DNA of 64,000 nt. Source: Snodgrassella sp945267035 (GTDB taxonomy: Bacteria > Pseudomonadota > Gammaproteobacteria > Burkholderiales > Neisseriaceae). Of this stretch, positions 16,791 through 24,722 are shown piece by piece; within the stretch, counting starts at the first letter, position 1, and the number at the start of each line of letters is the position of its first letter. The DNA lies in the NCBI RefSeq assembly GCF_026535915.1, contig NZ_JAFNPF010000001.1:124001-188000 (forward strand), given 5' to 3'. Under the pieces are notes generated by a model. It did not search any database. It saw only the letters and a list, made by a program, of their open reading frames with translations, and was not told the origin of the DNA. The position numbers and the translations under genes are program-made.

Positions 16791-17309
16791 ATGGCAAAAC
16801 ACGAAACTGAAGAACGCGGTGACGGCCTGATCGAAAAAATGGTAGCCGTAAACCGTGTAACTAAAGTGGTCAAAGGTGGCCGCATCATGGCTTTTTCGGC
16901 TCTAACCGTTGTTGGTGATGGTGATGGTCGCATCGGTATGGGCAAAGGTAAATCTAAAGAAGTGCCTGTAGCTGTACAAAAAGCTATGGATCAAGCACGT
17001 CGTAACATGATTAAAGTACCTTTAAATGGTAGTACTATTCATCATGAAGTGATTGGTCGTCATGGTGCTACTCGCGTATTTATGCAACCAGCCAAAGAAG
17101 GTAATGGTGTGAAAGCGGGTGGTCCAATGCGTTTAGTTTTTGATGCAATGGGTATTCACAATATTTCAGCCAAAGTACATGGTTCAACCAACCCATATAA
17201 CATTGTTCGCGCAACATTGGATGGTTTGTCTAAGTTGTACACACCTGCTGAAATTGCTGCTAAACGTGGCCTGACCGTAGAAGAAATTTTAGGAGCAGAT
17301 CATGAGTGA
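16791..17309 (+). CDS. rpsE: 30S ribosomal protein S5
   Basis: 30S protein involved in decoding accuracy and mRNA entry; spectinomycin-resistance changes map to its N-terminal loop in other species. 172 residues with RVTKVVKGGRIMAFSALTVV and GDGDGRIGMGKGKSKEVP, the double-stranded RNA-binding S5 domain. The last eight bases overlap rpmD. Confidence 0.98.
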   Translation: MAKHETEERGDGLIEKMVAVNRVTKVVKGGRIMAFSALTVVGDGDGRIGMGKGKSKEVPVAVQKAMDQARRNMIKVPLNGSTIHHEVIGRHGATRVFMQPAKEGNGVKAGGPMRLVFDAMGIHNISAKVHGSTNPYNIVRATLDGLSKLYTPAEIAAKRGLTVEEILGADHE

Positions 17310-17487
17310 GCAAAAAACCATTCGTATCACATTGGTTAAAAGCTTGATCGGTACTATTGCCGCTCATCGTGCCTGTGCGCGTGGGTTGGGTTTGCGTCGT
17401 CGCGAACATACCGTTGAAGTGCTTGATACACCCGAAAATCGTGGCATGATCAACAAAATCAGCTACCTTTTGAAAGTGGAGAATTAA
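17302..17487 (+). CDS. rpmD: 50S ribosomal protein L30
   Basis: Small 50S protein, 61 residues, with the family core IRITLVKSLIGTIAAHRACA followed by LGLRRREHTVEVLDTPENRG. The start overlaps rpsE by eight bases (ATGAGTGAG), and GGAG lies upstream within rpsE. One base separates its stop from rplO. Confidence 0.97.
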   Translation: MSEQKTIRITLVKSLIGTIAAHRACARGLGLRRREHTVEVLDTPENRGMINKISYLLKVEN

Positions 17488-17488
17488 G

Positions 17489-17923
17489 ATGCTTTTGAAT
17501 ACCATTCAACCAGCTGAAGGTGCCAAACACGCTGCTCGTCGTGTAGGTCGTGGCATCGGCAGTGGTTTAGGCAAAACTTGTGGCCGCGGTCACAAGGGGC
17601 AGAAAAGCCGTAAAGGTGGTTATCATAAAGTTGGTTTCGAGGGCGGTCAGATGCCTTTGCAGCGTCGCCTGCCGAAACGTGGCTTTAAATCTTTAACTGC
17701 TGGTTTTAACGCTGAAGTACGTTTAGATGATTTGGCTAAAGTTGCAGTATCTGAAATTGATGTTTTGGTACTGAAACAAGCTGGTCTCGTACCCGCTACT
17801 GCTTTAAATGTAAAAATTATTGCATCTGGCAGTATTGATAAGGCGGTAACTTTAAATGGAATTAAAGCCACCAAAGGTGCGCAAAAAGCCATTGAAGCTG
17901 CCGGTGGCAAAGTAGCAGAATAA
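17489..17923 (+). CDS. rplO: 50S ribosomal protein L15
   Basis: Late-assembly 50S protein. 144 residues with the glycine-rich N-terminal extension RRVGRGIGSGLGKTCGRGHK and the basic GGYHKVGFEGGQMPLQRRLP segment that threads into 23S rRNA. It precedes secY, as is normal in the spc operon. Confidence 0.97.
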   Translation: MLLNTIQPAEGAKHAARRVGRGIGSGLGKTCGRGHKGQKSRKGGYHKVGFEGGQMPLQRRLPKRGFKSLTAGFNAEVRLDDLAKVAVSEIDVLVLKQAGLVPATALNVKIIASGSIDKAVTLNGIKATKGAQKAIEAAGGKVAE

Positions 17924-17936
17924 GGCAAGGAATCAA

Positions 17937-19253
17937 GTGGCTAATCCGCAATCCGCAACAGGACTATCAAAGTTCGGTGATTTAAAAAATCGTCTGTTTT
18001 TTTTACTTGGTGCGTTGGTTGTATTCCGCATCGGCTCACATATACCAGTGCCCGGTGTGGACGGTGCTGCTTTGACCAAATTGTATGAGAGTGCTGGTGG
18101 AGGCATATTAAGTATGCTTAATATGTTCTCTGGCGGCTCTTTGCAACGGTTTAGTATATTTGCTATTGGTGTTATGCCATATATTTCGGCATCGATTATC
18201 GTTCAATTGGCTTCTGAAATCATACCTTCTTTAAAGGCATTAAAGAAAGAAGGAGAGGCGGGACGAAGAACCATTACCAAATATACTCGCTACGGTACAG
18301 TTTTGCTGGCTACATTGCAAAGTTTTGGTGCAGCTGCTTTTGTTTATCAACAAAATGTGGTTGTAGTCAATCAATTCGAGTTTTACTTGTCAACTATGGT
18401 TTGTCTGGTTACCGGTACCATGTTTTTAATGTGGCTTGGTGAACAGATAACTGAACGTGGATTAGGCAATGGCATTTCACTGATTATTACTGCTGGTATC
18501 GCTGCTAGTTTACCTGCTGGTATTGGTCGTCTATTAACCTTAACCAGTCAGGGATCAATCAGTTATTTAATGGCTGTTGCTTTAATAATTGGTGCTTTGG
18601 CTTTGATATATGCTGTAGTTTATATCGAAAGTGCTCAGCGAAAAGTGCCTGTTCAGTATGCTAAACGTCAGGTTGGCAATCGAATTATGCAAGCGCAGAA
18701 TTCGCATATGCCCTTTAAGCTAAATATGGCTGGTGTCATTCCACCAATTTTTGCTTCCAGCATTATTTTGTTCCCATCTACGTTATTAAGCTGGTTTGGT
18801 TCAGCTAATCAGGATGGATGGTTGCAAAAACTGGCCACCTTGTTGCAACATGGTCAACCTGTTTATATTTTGCTATTTGCAGCTACTATTATCTTCTTTT
18901 GTTATTTCTATACGGCGTTGGTATTCAGTCCAAGAGAAATGGCAGAAAATCTGAAGAAAAGTGGTGCATTTGTTCCTGGAATCCGTCCTGGTGAACAAAC
19001 CAGTCGGTATCTGGAAAAAGTAGTGTTACGCCTGACTTTTTGGGGCGCTATATACATTGCTATCGTGTGCCTGATTCCAGAAGTTTTAACTTCTGCGATG
19101 AATGTACCTTTCTACTTAGGTGGCACCTCACTGCTGATTCTGGTGGTGGTGACCATGGATTTTAAAACGCAAATTGCTTCTTATGTGATGAGTAGTCAGT
19201 ACGAACATCTGATGAAGCGTTCTGCGATGAAATCATTATCATCACGACGTTAA
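17937..19253 (+). CDS. secY: Protein translocase subunit SecY
   Basis: Central channel of the Sec translocon in the inner membrane, about ten transmembrane helices in 438 residues. Conserved parts include the plug-proximal start (FRIGSHIPVPGVDGAAL), FSGGSLQRFSIFAIGVMPYI, and the cytosolic loops ESAQRKVPVQYAKRQVG and FVPGIRPGEQTSRYLEK. Translation starts at GTG 17937 after AAGGAA. It lies between rplO and infA, as in many proteobacteria. Confidence 0.97.
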   Translation: MANPQSATGLSKFGDLKNRLFFLLGALVVFRIGSHIPVPGVDGAALTKLYESAGGGILSMLNMFSGGSLQRFSIFAIGVMPYISASIIVQLASEIIPSLKALKKEGEAGRRTITKYTRYGTVLLATLQSFGAAAFVYQQNVVVVNQFEFYLSTMVCLVTGTMFLMWLGEQITERGLGNGISLIITAGIAASLPAGIGRLLTLTSQGSISYLMAVALIIGALALIYAVVYIESAQRKVPVQYAKRQVGNRIMQAQNSHMPFKLNMAGVIPPIFASSIILFPSTLLSWFGSANQDGWLQKLATLLQHGQPVYILLFAATIIFFCYFYTALVFSPREMAENLKKSGAFVPGIRPGEQTSRYLEKVVLRLTFWGAIYIAIVCLIPEVLTSAMNVPFYLGGTSLLILVVVTMDFKTQIASYVMSSQYEHLMKRSAMKSLSSRR

Positions 19254-19258
19254 GTATT

Positions 19259-19477
19259 ATGGCTAAAGAAGATACTATACAGATGCAGGGTGAAATTTTG
19301 GAAACCCTGCCCAACGCAACCTTTAAAGTTAAACTTGAAAACGATCATGTCGTTTTAGGTCATATTTCAGGAAAAATGCGTATGCACTACATTCGTATTT
19401 CCCCTGGAGATAAAGTGACTGTGGAATTGACTCCGTACGATTTGTCTCGTGCTCGCATCGTTTTCCGCGCCCGCTAA
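19259..19477 (+). CDS. infA: Translation initiation factor IF-1
   Basis: OB-fold factor that occupies the 30S A-site during initiation. 72 residues beginning MAKEDTIQMQGEILETLPNA, including the signature GHISGKMRMHYIRISPGDKV. It follows secY by five bases without its own clear ribosome-binding site, so translation is probably coupled. Confidence 0.97.
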   Translation: MAKEDTIQMQGEILETLPNATFKVKLENDHVVLGHISGKMRMHYIRISPGDKVTVELTPYDLSRARIVFRAR

Positions 19478-19495
19478 GAGTAGAAAGGAAATATT

Positions 19496-19609
19496 ATGCG
19501 CGTTCAGCCGTCGGTAAAGAAAATTTGCCGTAATTGTAAAATCATTCGTCGAAATCGCGTCGTACGAGTGATTTGTACTGACCCTCGTCATAAACAACGC
19601 CAAGGCTAA
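19496..19609 (+). CDS. rpmJ: 50S ribosomal protein L36, zinc-binding form
   Basis: A 37-codon gene beginning MRVQPSVKKICRNCKIIRRN. C11, C14, C27 and H32 form the zinc ribbon of the zinc-dependent L36 form. GAAAGGAAATATT gives a good ribosome-binding site. Its stop at 19607 immediately precedes the -35 element of the next promoter. Confidence 0.95.
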   Translation: MRVQPSVKKICRNCKIIRRNRVVRVICTDPRHKQRQG

Positions 19610-19639
19610 TTGAATAATATTAAGTCTTTGTGTTATACT
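19610..19639 (+). promoter_or_regulatory. Sigma-70 type promoter of the rpsM (alpha) operon
   Basis: TTGAAT (19610-19615) and TATACT (19634-19639) are separated by 18 bases, with TGT directly before the -10, giving an extended -10. The 5' untranslated leader to rpsM would be about 22 bases. Read directly from sequence; not tested. Confidence 0.6.
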
Positions 19640-19667
19640 GACCGACTTTTTGCCCTAAGGAAAAAAT

Positions 19668-20030
19668 ATGGCTCGTATTGCAGGGGTAAATATCCCTAAC
19701 AATGCCCATATCGTAATTGGCCTTCAGGCTATTTATGGTATTGGTTCGTCTCGTGCTAAATTAGTTTGCGAAGCTGCCGGTGTTGTGCCGAGCACTAAAG
19801 TAAAAGATTTAGATGAGGCTCAACTTGATGCTTTGCGTGAACAGATTGCTAAATACCATGTAGAAGGTGATCTGCGCCGTGAAGTAACCATGAATATCAA
19901 GCGTTTGATGGACATGGGCTGCTACCGTGGTCTGCGTCATCGCCGTGGTTTACCTTGCCGTGGACAGCGTACACGCACTAATGCGCGTACCCGTAAAGGC
20001 CCACGTAAGGCAATTGCAGGTAAGAAATAA
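19668..20030 (+). CDS. rpsM: 30S ribosomal protein S13
   Basis: 30S head protein that forms intersubunit bridges with L5 and contacts P-site tRNA. 120 residues; MARIAGVNIPNNAHIVIGLQ at the start and the C-terminal signature GLRHRRGLPCRGQRTRTNAR. TAAGGA lies eight bases before the ATG. First gene of the alpha operon (rpsM-rpsK-rpsD-rpoA-rplQ). Confidence 0.98.
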   Translation: MARIAGVNIPNNAHIVIGLQAIYGIGSSRAKLVCEAAGVVPSTKVKDLDEAQLDALREQIAKYHVEGDLRREVTMNIKRLMDMGCYRGLRHRRGLPCRGQRTRTNARTRKGPRKAIAGKK

Positions 20031-20046
20031 TTGATAAGGAATAATA

Positions 20047-20439
20047 ATGGCTAAAGCAAACACAGCTCGTGTGCGCAAGAAAGTACGTAAATCTGTCAGT
20101 GAAGGTATTGTGCATGTACATGCATCATTCAATAATACCATCATTACTATCACCGATCGCCAAGGCAATGCATTATCTTGGGCTACCTCTGGCGGTGCTG
20201 GTTTTAAAGGTTCACGTAAGAGCACACCATTTGCCGCTCAGGTTGCGGCGGAAGCAGCTGGTAAAGTTGCCCAAGAGTATGGCGTAAAAAATCTTGAAGT
20301 TCGCATCAAAGGTCCTGGTCCGGGTCGTGAATCTTCAGTACGTGCGCTCAACGCTCTTGGTTTCAAAATTACCAGTATTACAGACGTTACTCCGTTGCCA
20401 CACAACGGTTGTCGGCCACCTAAAAAACGTCGTATTTAA
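20047..20439 (+). CDS. rpsK: 30S ribosomal protein S11
   Basis: Platform protein of the 30S subunit near the E-site. 130 residues with HVHASFNNTIITITDRQGNA and the C-terminal SITDVTPLPHNGCRPPKKRR, both diagnostic. AAGGAATAATA before the ATG. The gene is complete. Confidence 0.98.
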   Translation: MAKANTARVRKKVRKSVSEGIVHVHASFNNTIITITDRQGNALSWATSGGAGFKGSRKSTPFAAQVAAEAAGKVAQEYGVKNLEVRIKGPGPGRESSVRALNALGFKITSITDVTPLPHNGCRPPKKRRI

Positions 20440-20454
20440 CAGGAGTATTCGAGT

Positions 20455-21075
20455 ATGGCACGTTATACCGGCCCGAAATGTAAATTAGCCCGTCGTGAGG
20501 GCACTGATTTGTTTCTGAAGAGTGCTCGTCGCTCTCTAGATTCTAAATGTAAGTTGGATTCTGCTCCTGGTCAGCACGGTGCGAAAAAGCCTCGTCTGTC
20601 TGGCTACGGATTGCAATTGCGTGAAAAACAAAAAATTCGTCGTATTTACGGCGTTTTGGAACGTCAGTTCCGCCGTTATTTTGCTGAGGCAGCCCGTCGT
20701 AAAGGTTCGACTGGTGAATTGTTGCTTCAGTTGTTGGAATCTCGTTTAGATAATGTTGTATACCGTATGGGCTTTGGTTCTACCCGTGCCGAAGCACGTC
20801 AATTGGTATCACATAAAGCGATTACCGTTAATGGTCAGGTTGTTAATATCCCTTCTTTCCAAGTGAAAGCTGGTGATGTTGTTGCTGTTCGTGAAAAAGC
20901 TAAAAAACAAGTGCGTATTCAGGAAGCTTTCAGTTTGGCTAGTCAGATCGGTTTGCCAAGTTGGGTGTCCGTTGAAGAAGGCAAACTAGAAGGTGTGTTT
21001 AAAAGCATGCCTGATCGCTCTGAGTTAAGTGGCGATATTAACGAACAGCTGGTAGTAGAGTTCTACTCTAAATAA
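20455..21075 (+). CDS. rpsD: 30S ribosomal protein S4
   Basis: 16S rRNA assembly-initiator protein; in Escherichia coli it is the translational repressor of the alpha operon. 206 residues: MARYTGPKCKLARREGTDLF start and the S4 RNA-binding domain with RLDNVVYRMGFGSTRAEARQ. Two N-terminal cysteines are spread apart, so this is the zinc-free type. AGGAGTATTCGAGT precedes the ATG. Confidence 0.98.
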   Translation: MARYTGPKCKLARREGTDLFLKSARRSLDSKCKLDSAPGQHGAKKPRLSGYGLQLREKQKIRRIYGVLERQFRRYFAEAARRKGSTGELLLQLLESRLDNVVYRMGFGSTRAEARQLVSHKAITVNGQVVNIPSFQVKAGDVVAVREKAKKQVRIQEAFSLASQIGLPSWVSVEEGKLEGVFKSMPDRSELSGDINEQLVVEFYSK

Positions 21076-21099
21076 AGCCTGTTAAGTGAGGACAGTTAA

Positions 21100-22086
21100 A
21101 TGCAAAACACATCCGAATTTTTGAAGCCACGTCAAATTGACGTCGACACCTTGTCTGCTACACGTGCCAAAGTGTCTATGGAGCCGTTTGAACGTGGTTT
21201 CGGCCATACCTTGGGTAATGCTTTGCGTCGTATCTTACTGTCATCAATGAATGGTTATGCGTCGACAGAAGTAACGATTGAAGGCGTATTGCACGAATAT
21301 TCTACGTTAGATGCTGTGCAGGAAGATGTTGTTGATATCTTACTGAACCTCAAAGGCGTAGTGTTTAAAGTGCATGGCCGCACAGAGGTAACATTAAATC
21401 TGAAAAAATCTGGTGCTGGTATTGTTACTGCAGCCGATATTGAGTTACCACATGATGTAGAAGTTGTTAATCCTGATCATGTTATTTGCCACCTTTCAGA
21501 AGGCGGCAGTATCAGCATGGAAATTAAAGTTGAACAAGGTCGGGGTTATGAATCTGTGTCTGGCCGTCGAAATAAAGACGACCACAAGCGTATTGGCGCG
21601 ATTCAATTAGATGCAAGCTTTTCGCCTATCAGTCGTGTTAGCTTTGAAGTTGAACCAGCTCGTGTTGAGCAAAGAACAGATTTGGATCGTCTGATTTTGG
21701 ATATTGAAACCAATGGCGCTATTGACCCAGAAGAAGCGGTTCGCAATGCTGCCTGTATTTTGATTGATCAAATGTCAATCTTTGCAGATCTGCAGGGTAC
21801 TCCAGTAGCGGTTATTGAAGAGAAAGAACCACCGATTGATCCAATTCTGCTTCGTCCGGTTGATGATCTTGAGTTAACCGTTCGTTCGGCAAATTGCTTG
21901 AAAGCTGAAGATATTTACTATATTGGCGATTTGATTCAACGTACAGAGAATGAGTTATTGAAAACCCCTAATCTGGGTCGTAAATCTCTTAACGAAATCA
22001 AGGAAGTTTTGGCTTCCAAAGGTTTAACGTTGGGTTCTAAATTGGAAGCTTGGCCTCCGGCCAGTCTTGAAAAGCCACAAGTTTGA
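21100..22086 (+). CDS. rpoA: DNA-directed RNA polymerase subunit alpha
   Basis: 328-residue alpha subunit. The N-terminal dimerisation domain shows FERGFGHTLGNALRRILLSS near residue 30; the C-terminal domain, which binds UP elements and activators, has DDLELTVRSANCLKAEDI and the helix-hairpin-helix NLGRKSLNEIKEVL near residue 290. GAGGACAG provides the ribosome-binding site. Standard alpha operon position between rpsD and rplQ. Confidence 0.98.
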   Translation: MQNTSEFLKPRQIDVDTLSATRAKVSMEPFERGFGHTLGNALRRILLSSMNGYASTEVTIEGVLHEYSTLDAVQEDVVDILLNLKGVVFKVHGRTEVTLNLKKSGAGIVTAADIELPHDVEVVNPDHVICHLSEGGSISMEIKVEQGRGYESVSGRRNKDDHKRIGAIQLDASFSPISRVSFEVEPARVEQRTDLDRLILDIETNGAIDPEEAVRNAACILIDQMSIFADLQGTPVAVIEEKEPPIDPILLRPVDDLELTVRSANCLKAEDIYYIGDLIQRTENELLKTPNLGRKSLNEIKEVLASKGLTLGSKLEAWPPASLEKPQV

Positions 22087-22104
22087 TGATTAAAGGATAA
22101 TGAC

Positions 22105-22488
22105 ATGCGTCATCGTAATGGTAACCGTAAATTAAACCGCACCAGCAGTCATCGTGCTGCTATGTTGCGTAATATGGCCAATTCATTGTTGACTCACGAA
22201 GCAATTGTAACAACTTTGCCAAAAGCAAAAGAATTACGTCGTGTAGCTGAACCATTGATTACTTTAGGAAAAAAACCTTCTTTAGCTAATCACCGTTTGG
22301 CTTTTAATCGCACCCGTGATCGTGATGTTGTTGTAAAATTATTCAATGAGTTGGGTCCACGATTTGCTAATCGCAATGGTGGTTATTTACGGATTTTGAA
22401 ATATGGTTTCCGTAAAGGTGATAATGCTCCTCTGGCTTTAGTTGAGCTGGTTGAAAAAGCACCTGAAACTGAAGCTGTAGCCGAGTAA
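22105..22488 (+). CDS. rplQ: 50S ribosomal protein L17
   Basis: 50S protein near the tunnel exit. 127 residues beginning MRHRNGNRKLNRTSSHRAAM, with the signature LRRVAEPLITLGKKPSLANH. AAAGGATAATGAC precedes the ATG. Last gene of the alpha operon, closed by the terminator at 22501. Confidence 0.98.
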   Translation: MRHRNGNRKLNRTSSHRAAMLRNMANSLLTHEAIVTTLPKAKELRRVAEPLITLGKKPSLANHRLAFNRTRDRDVVVKLFNELGPRFANRNGGYLRILKYGFRKGDNAPLALVELVEKAPETEAVAE

Positions 22489-22500
22489 TTATGCTACGCT

Positions 22501-22537
22501 AACAAGCCAGCCCACAAGGCTGGCTTGTTTTATTTTG
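22501..22537 (+). terminator. Intrinsic terminator of the alpha operon
   Basis: A 12-bp perfect stem AACAAGCCAGCC / GGCTGGCTTGTT (22501-22512, 22518-22529), five-base loop CACAA, then TTTATTTTG. Textbook rho-independent form 12 bases after the rplQ stop. Confidence 0.95.
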
Positions 22538-22816
22538 TAATTTTACTGAGTTTAAGTTGATTTGAATTCTCATTCTTTCAACTGTTTTAAGCATAGGGTT
22601 TGCTTTTCCATATTTTAACCTATGAATTCTTGGTTAAACTGATTACTGTCAGCTTGTACTGTTAGAAAACAAATTCAGATTAATTAAGATCGTGTTGCTT
22701 TGATTCAAGTAGATTCGAAATGAGTTGATATTTGTTCTAACCATTTCGTACTTGCATAAACTCTGTGGCGATAAATTACGTTTACTAAAGTTTGTTTAGA
22801 GTTATTGGAGGGTACG
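22538..22816. other. Non-coding stretch upstream of the secreted 124-residue protein
   Basis: About 280 A/T-rich bases without gene, repeat or convincing stem-loop. It must carry the promoter of the secreted-protein/miaB pair; TTGCAT near 22752 with GATAAA near 22771 is one weak candidate, with a spacing too short to trust. Confidence 0.35.
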
Positions 22817-23191
22817 ATGAAGTTTTTACGTGTGAGTGTTTGTACATTAATTTTTCTGATTGCTGCTCATAGTTGGGCTGGTCGTATTTTACCCAACGAT
22901 ATTCAAATTGCTGTTCTGAAGAATGCTGTTGGTAAGGAAGTTGTTTTGGGTTCGGCTAAAAGAGGATGGCTACGTACAGTCACGCTAGGAATAGTTAATG
23001 GAAATAAGTCCTTTCTACTCAGTAGTAACATCCGTGTACGAAACGATAGGAATAATTTTGAAACCTATAATAAGTTGCAAAATTATCGCAATAGAACAGT
23101 GGCAGTCCGTTTTGATCGATCTGAACGTATTCAGGATATTTGGATTTTAACTGCTGAAGAACGTGATCGTTTGCTTCGATCCAATCAATAA
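22817..23191 (+). CDS. Small exported protein of unknown function
   Basis: 124 residues with a clear Sec signal peptide: MKFLRVSVCTLIFLIAAHSWA, cleavage likely after SWA. The mature part is basic and beta-rich (VGKEVVLGSAKRGWLRTVTL, later YRNRTVAVRFDRSERIQDIW), suggesting a small periplasmic beta-barrel-like fold. GGAGG lies five bases before ATG 22817, which I prefer over an in-frame TTG four codons earlier. It sits 23 bases upstream of miaB on the same strand, perhaps co-transcribed. Family not recognised. Confidence 0.75.
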   Translation: MKFLRVSVCTLIFLIAAHSWAGRILPNDIQIAVLKNAVGKEVVLGSAKRGWLRTVTLGIVNGNKSFLLSSNIRVRNDRNNFETYNKLQNYRNRTVAVRFDRSERIQDIWILTAEERDRLLRSNQ

Positions 23192-23214
23192 ATTTATTAA
23201 GATTGTATAGTGTT

Positions 23215-24543
23215 ATGAAGAAGGTTTTTATACGAACATTTGGCTGTCAAATGAATGAATATGACAGCGATAAAATGCTTTCTGTATTGGCTGAAGGGCA
23301 ACCATTAGAGCGCACGGATAATGCTGAAGAAGCCGATATAATTTTGTTTAATACTTGCTCAGTTCGGGAAAAAGCCCAGGAAAAGGTATTCTCAGATTTA
23401 GGACGTATACGACCACTGAAAGCTAAAAATCCAGATTTGATTATCGGGGTAGGGGGATGTGTGGCGTCTCAAGAGGGGGAGGCCATTATCCAGCGAGCGC
23501 CATATGTCGATGTGGTTTTCGGTCCACAAACTTTACACCGCTTGCCGCAGATGATTTTGGACAAAGAAACCAGTGGATTATCGCAAGTTGATATTTCTTT
23601 TCCAGAAATTGAGAAATTTGATCATTTGCCTCCTGCTAGGGTAGAAGGTGGTTCAGCCTTTATTTCAATTATGGAAGGCTGTTCGAAATATTGTAGTTTT
23701 TGTGTGGTTCCATATACACGTGGTGAAGAATTCTCACGCCCATTAGATGATGTGTTGACTGAAATTGCAGGTTTGGTACAGCAAGGCGTAAAAGAAATTA
23801 ATTTACTTGGCCAAAATGTGAACGCTTATCGTGGAGAGATGGGTGATGGAGAGGTTTGCGATTTTGCTACGCTATTGAGAATTGTACATGAGATTCCCGG
23901 CATAGAAAGAATGCGTTTTACTACCAGTCATCCACGGGAATTTTCTGACGCCATCATTGAGTGCTATCGTGATTTGCCAAAACTGGTTTCGCATTTGCAT
24001 TTACCAGTACAGTCAGGTTCAGATCGTGTTTTATCGGCAATGAAGCGTGGCTATACTGCTTTAGAGTATAAACATATTATTCGTAAATTACGTGCTATAC
24101 GTCCTGATTTGTGCTTAAGCTCAGACTTTATTGTTGGTTTTCCGGGTGAAACTGAACGAGAATTTGAACAGACGCTAAAGCTGGTTCGTGACGTCGCTTT
24201 TGATTTAAGCTTCGTATTTATCTATAGTCCCCGTCCAGGTACGCCAGCAGCTAATTTACCGGACGATACACCCCATGAAGAAAAGGTTAGAAGACTCGAA
24301 GCACTGAATGAGATTATTGAATCGGAAACCACAAGAATTAATCAAACCATGGTTGGAACAATACAGCGTTGTTTGGTAGAAGGAGTTTCCAAAAAAGATC
24401 CAGATCAGTTACAAGCTCGAACAGCAAATAACCGGGTGGTTAATTTTACTGGTCATCCGCGTCTGATTAATCAAATGGTGGAATTAGAAATCATAGAAGC
24501 TTTTACTTTTTCATTACGCGGACAAATGGTGATTTCCGATTGA
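23215..24543 (+). CDS. miaB: tRNA-2-methylthio-N6-dimethylallyladenosine synthase MiaB
   Basis: Radical-SAM methylthiotransferase that converts i6A37 of tRNA to ms2i6A. The N-terminal domain has the three cluster cysteines (FGCQMN at residue 11, then NTCSVRE and GGCVAS). The radical-SAM cluster C156-C160-C163 is in EGCSKYCSFC, and a TRAM domain closes the C-terminus. From ATG 23215 the protein has 442 residues, a normal length. An upstream in-frame TTG at 23203 is less likely. The isopentenyl transferase gene miaA is not in this window. Confidence 0.96.
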   Translation: MKKVFIRTFGCQMNEYDSDKMLSVLAEGQPLERTDNAEEADIILFNTCSVREKAQEKVFSDLGRIRPLKAKNPDLIIGVGGCVASQEGEAIIQRAPYVDVVFGPQTLHRLPQMILDKETSGLSQVDISFPEIEKFDHLPPARVEGGSAFISIMEGCSKYCSFCVVPYTRGEEFSRPLDDVLTEIAGLVQQGVKEINLLGQNVNAYRGEMGDGEVCDFATLLRIVHEIPGIERMRFTTSHPREFSDAIIECYRDLPKLVSHLHLPVQSGSDRVLSAMKRGYTALEYKHIIRKLRAIRPDLCLSSDFIVGFPGETEREFEQTLKLVRDVAFDLSFVFIYSPRPGTPAANLPDDTPHEEKVRRLEALNEIIESETTRINQTMVGTIQRCLVEGVSKKDPDQLQARTANNRVVNFTGHPRLINQMVELEIIEAFTFSLRGQMVISD

Positions 24544-24722
24544 AAAAATGATCGAATATAAAAGAATTTATACGTTATGTAGAATATGCTGAATGGATAG
24601 GTTTTGTGTTGTTTTCATCTCATAACCTTTTGTTAATCTATTTTTTTTTGATGATTGTTTGATTAGGCTGTTAGAGGTTTAAGGTATTGTGCCTTTACCC
24701 TCTACTTGCATAAGGAAAGTGT

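Noticed and set aside
24544..24722. Possible purine riboswitch upstream of the AzgA-like permease
   Set aside because: I looked for the conserved three-way junction pattern and did not find it; only A/T-rich sequence and T runs are present.
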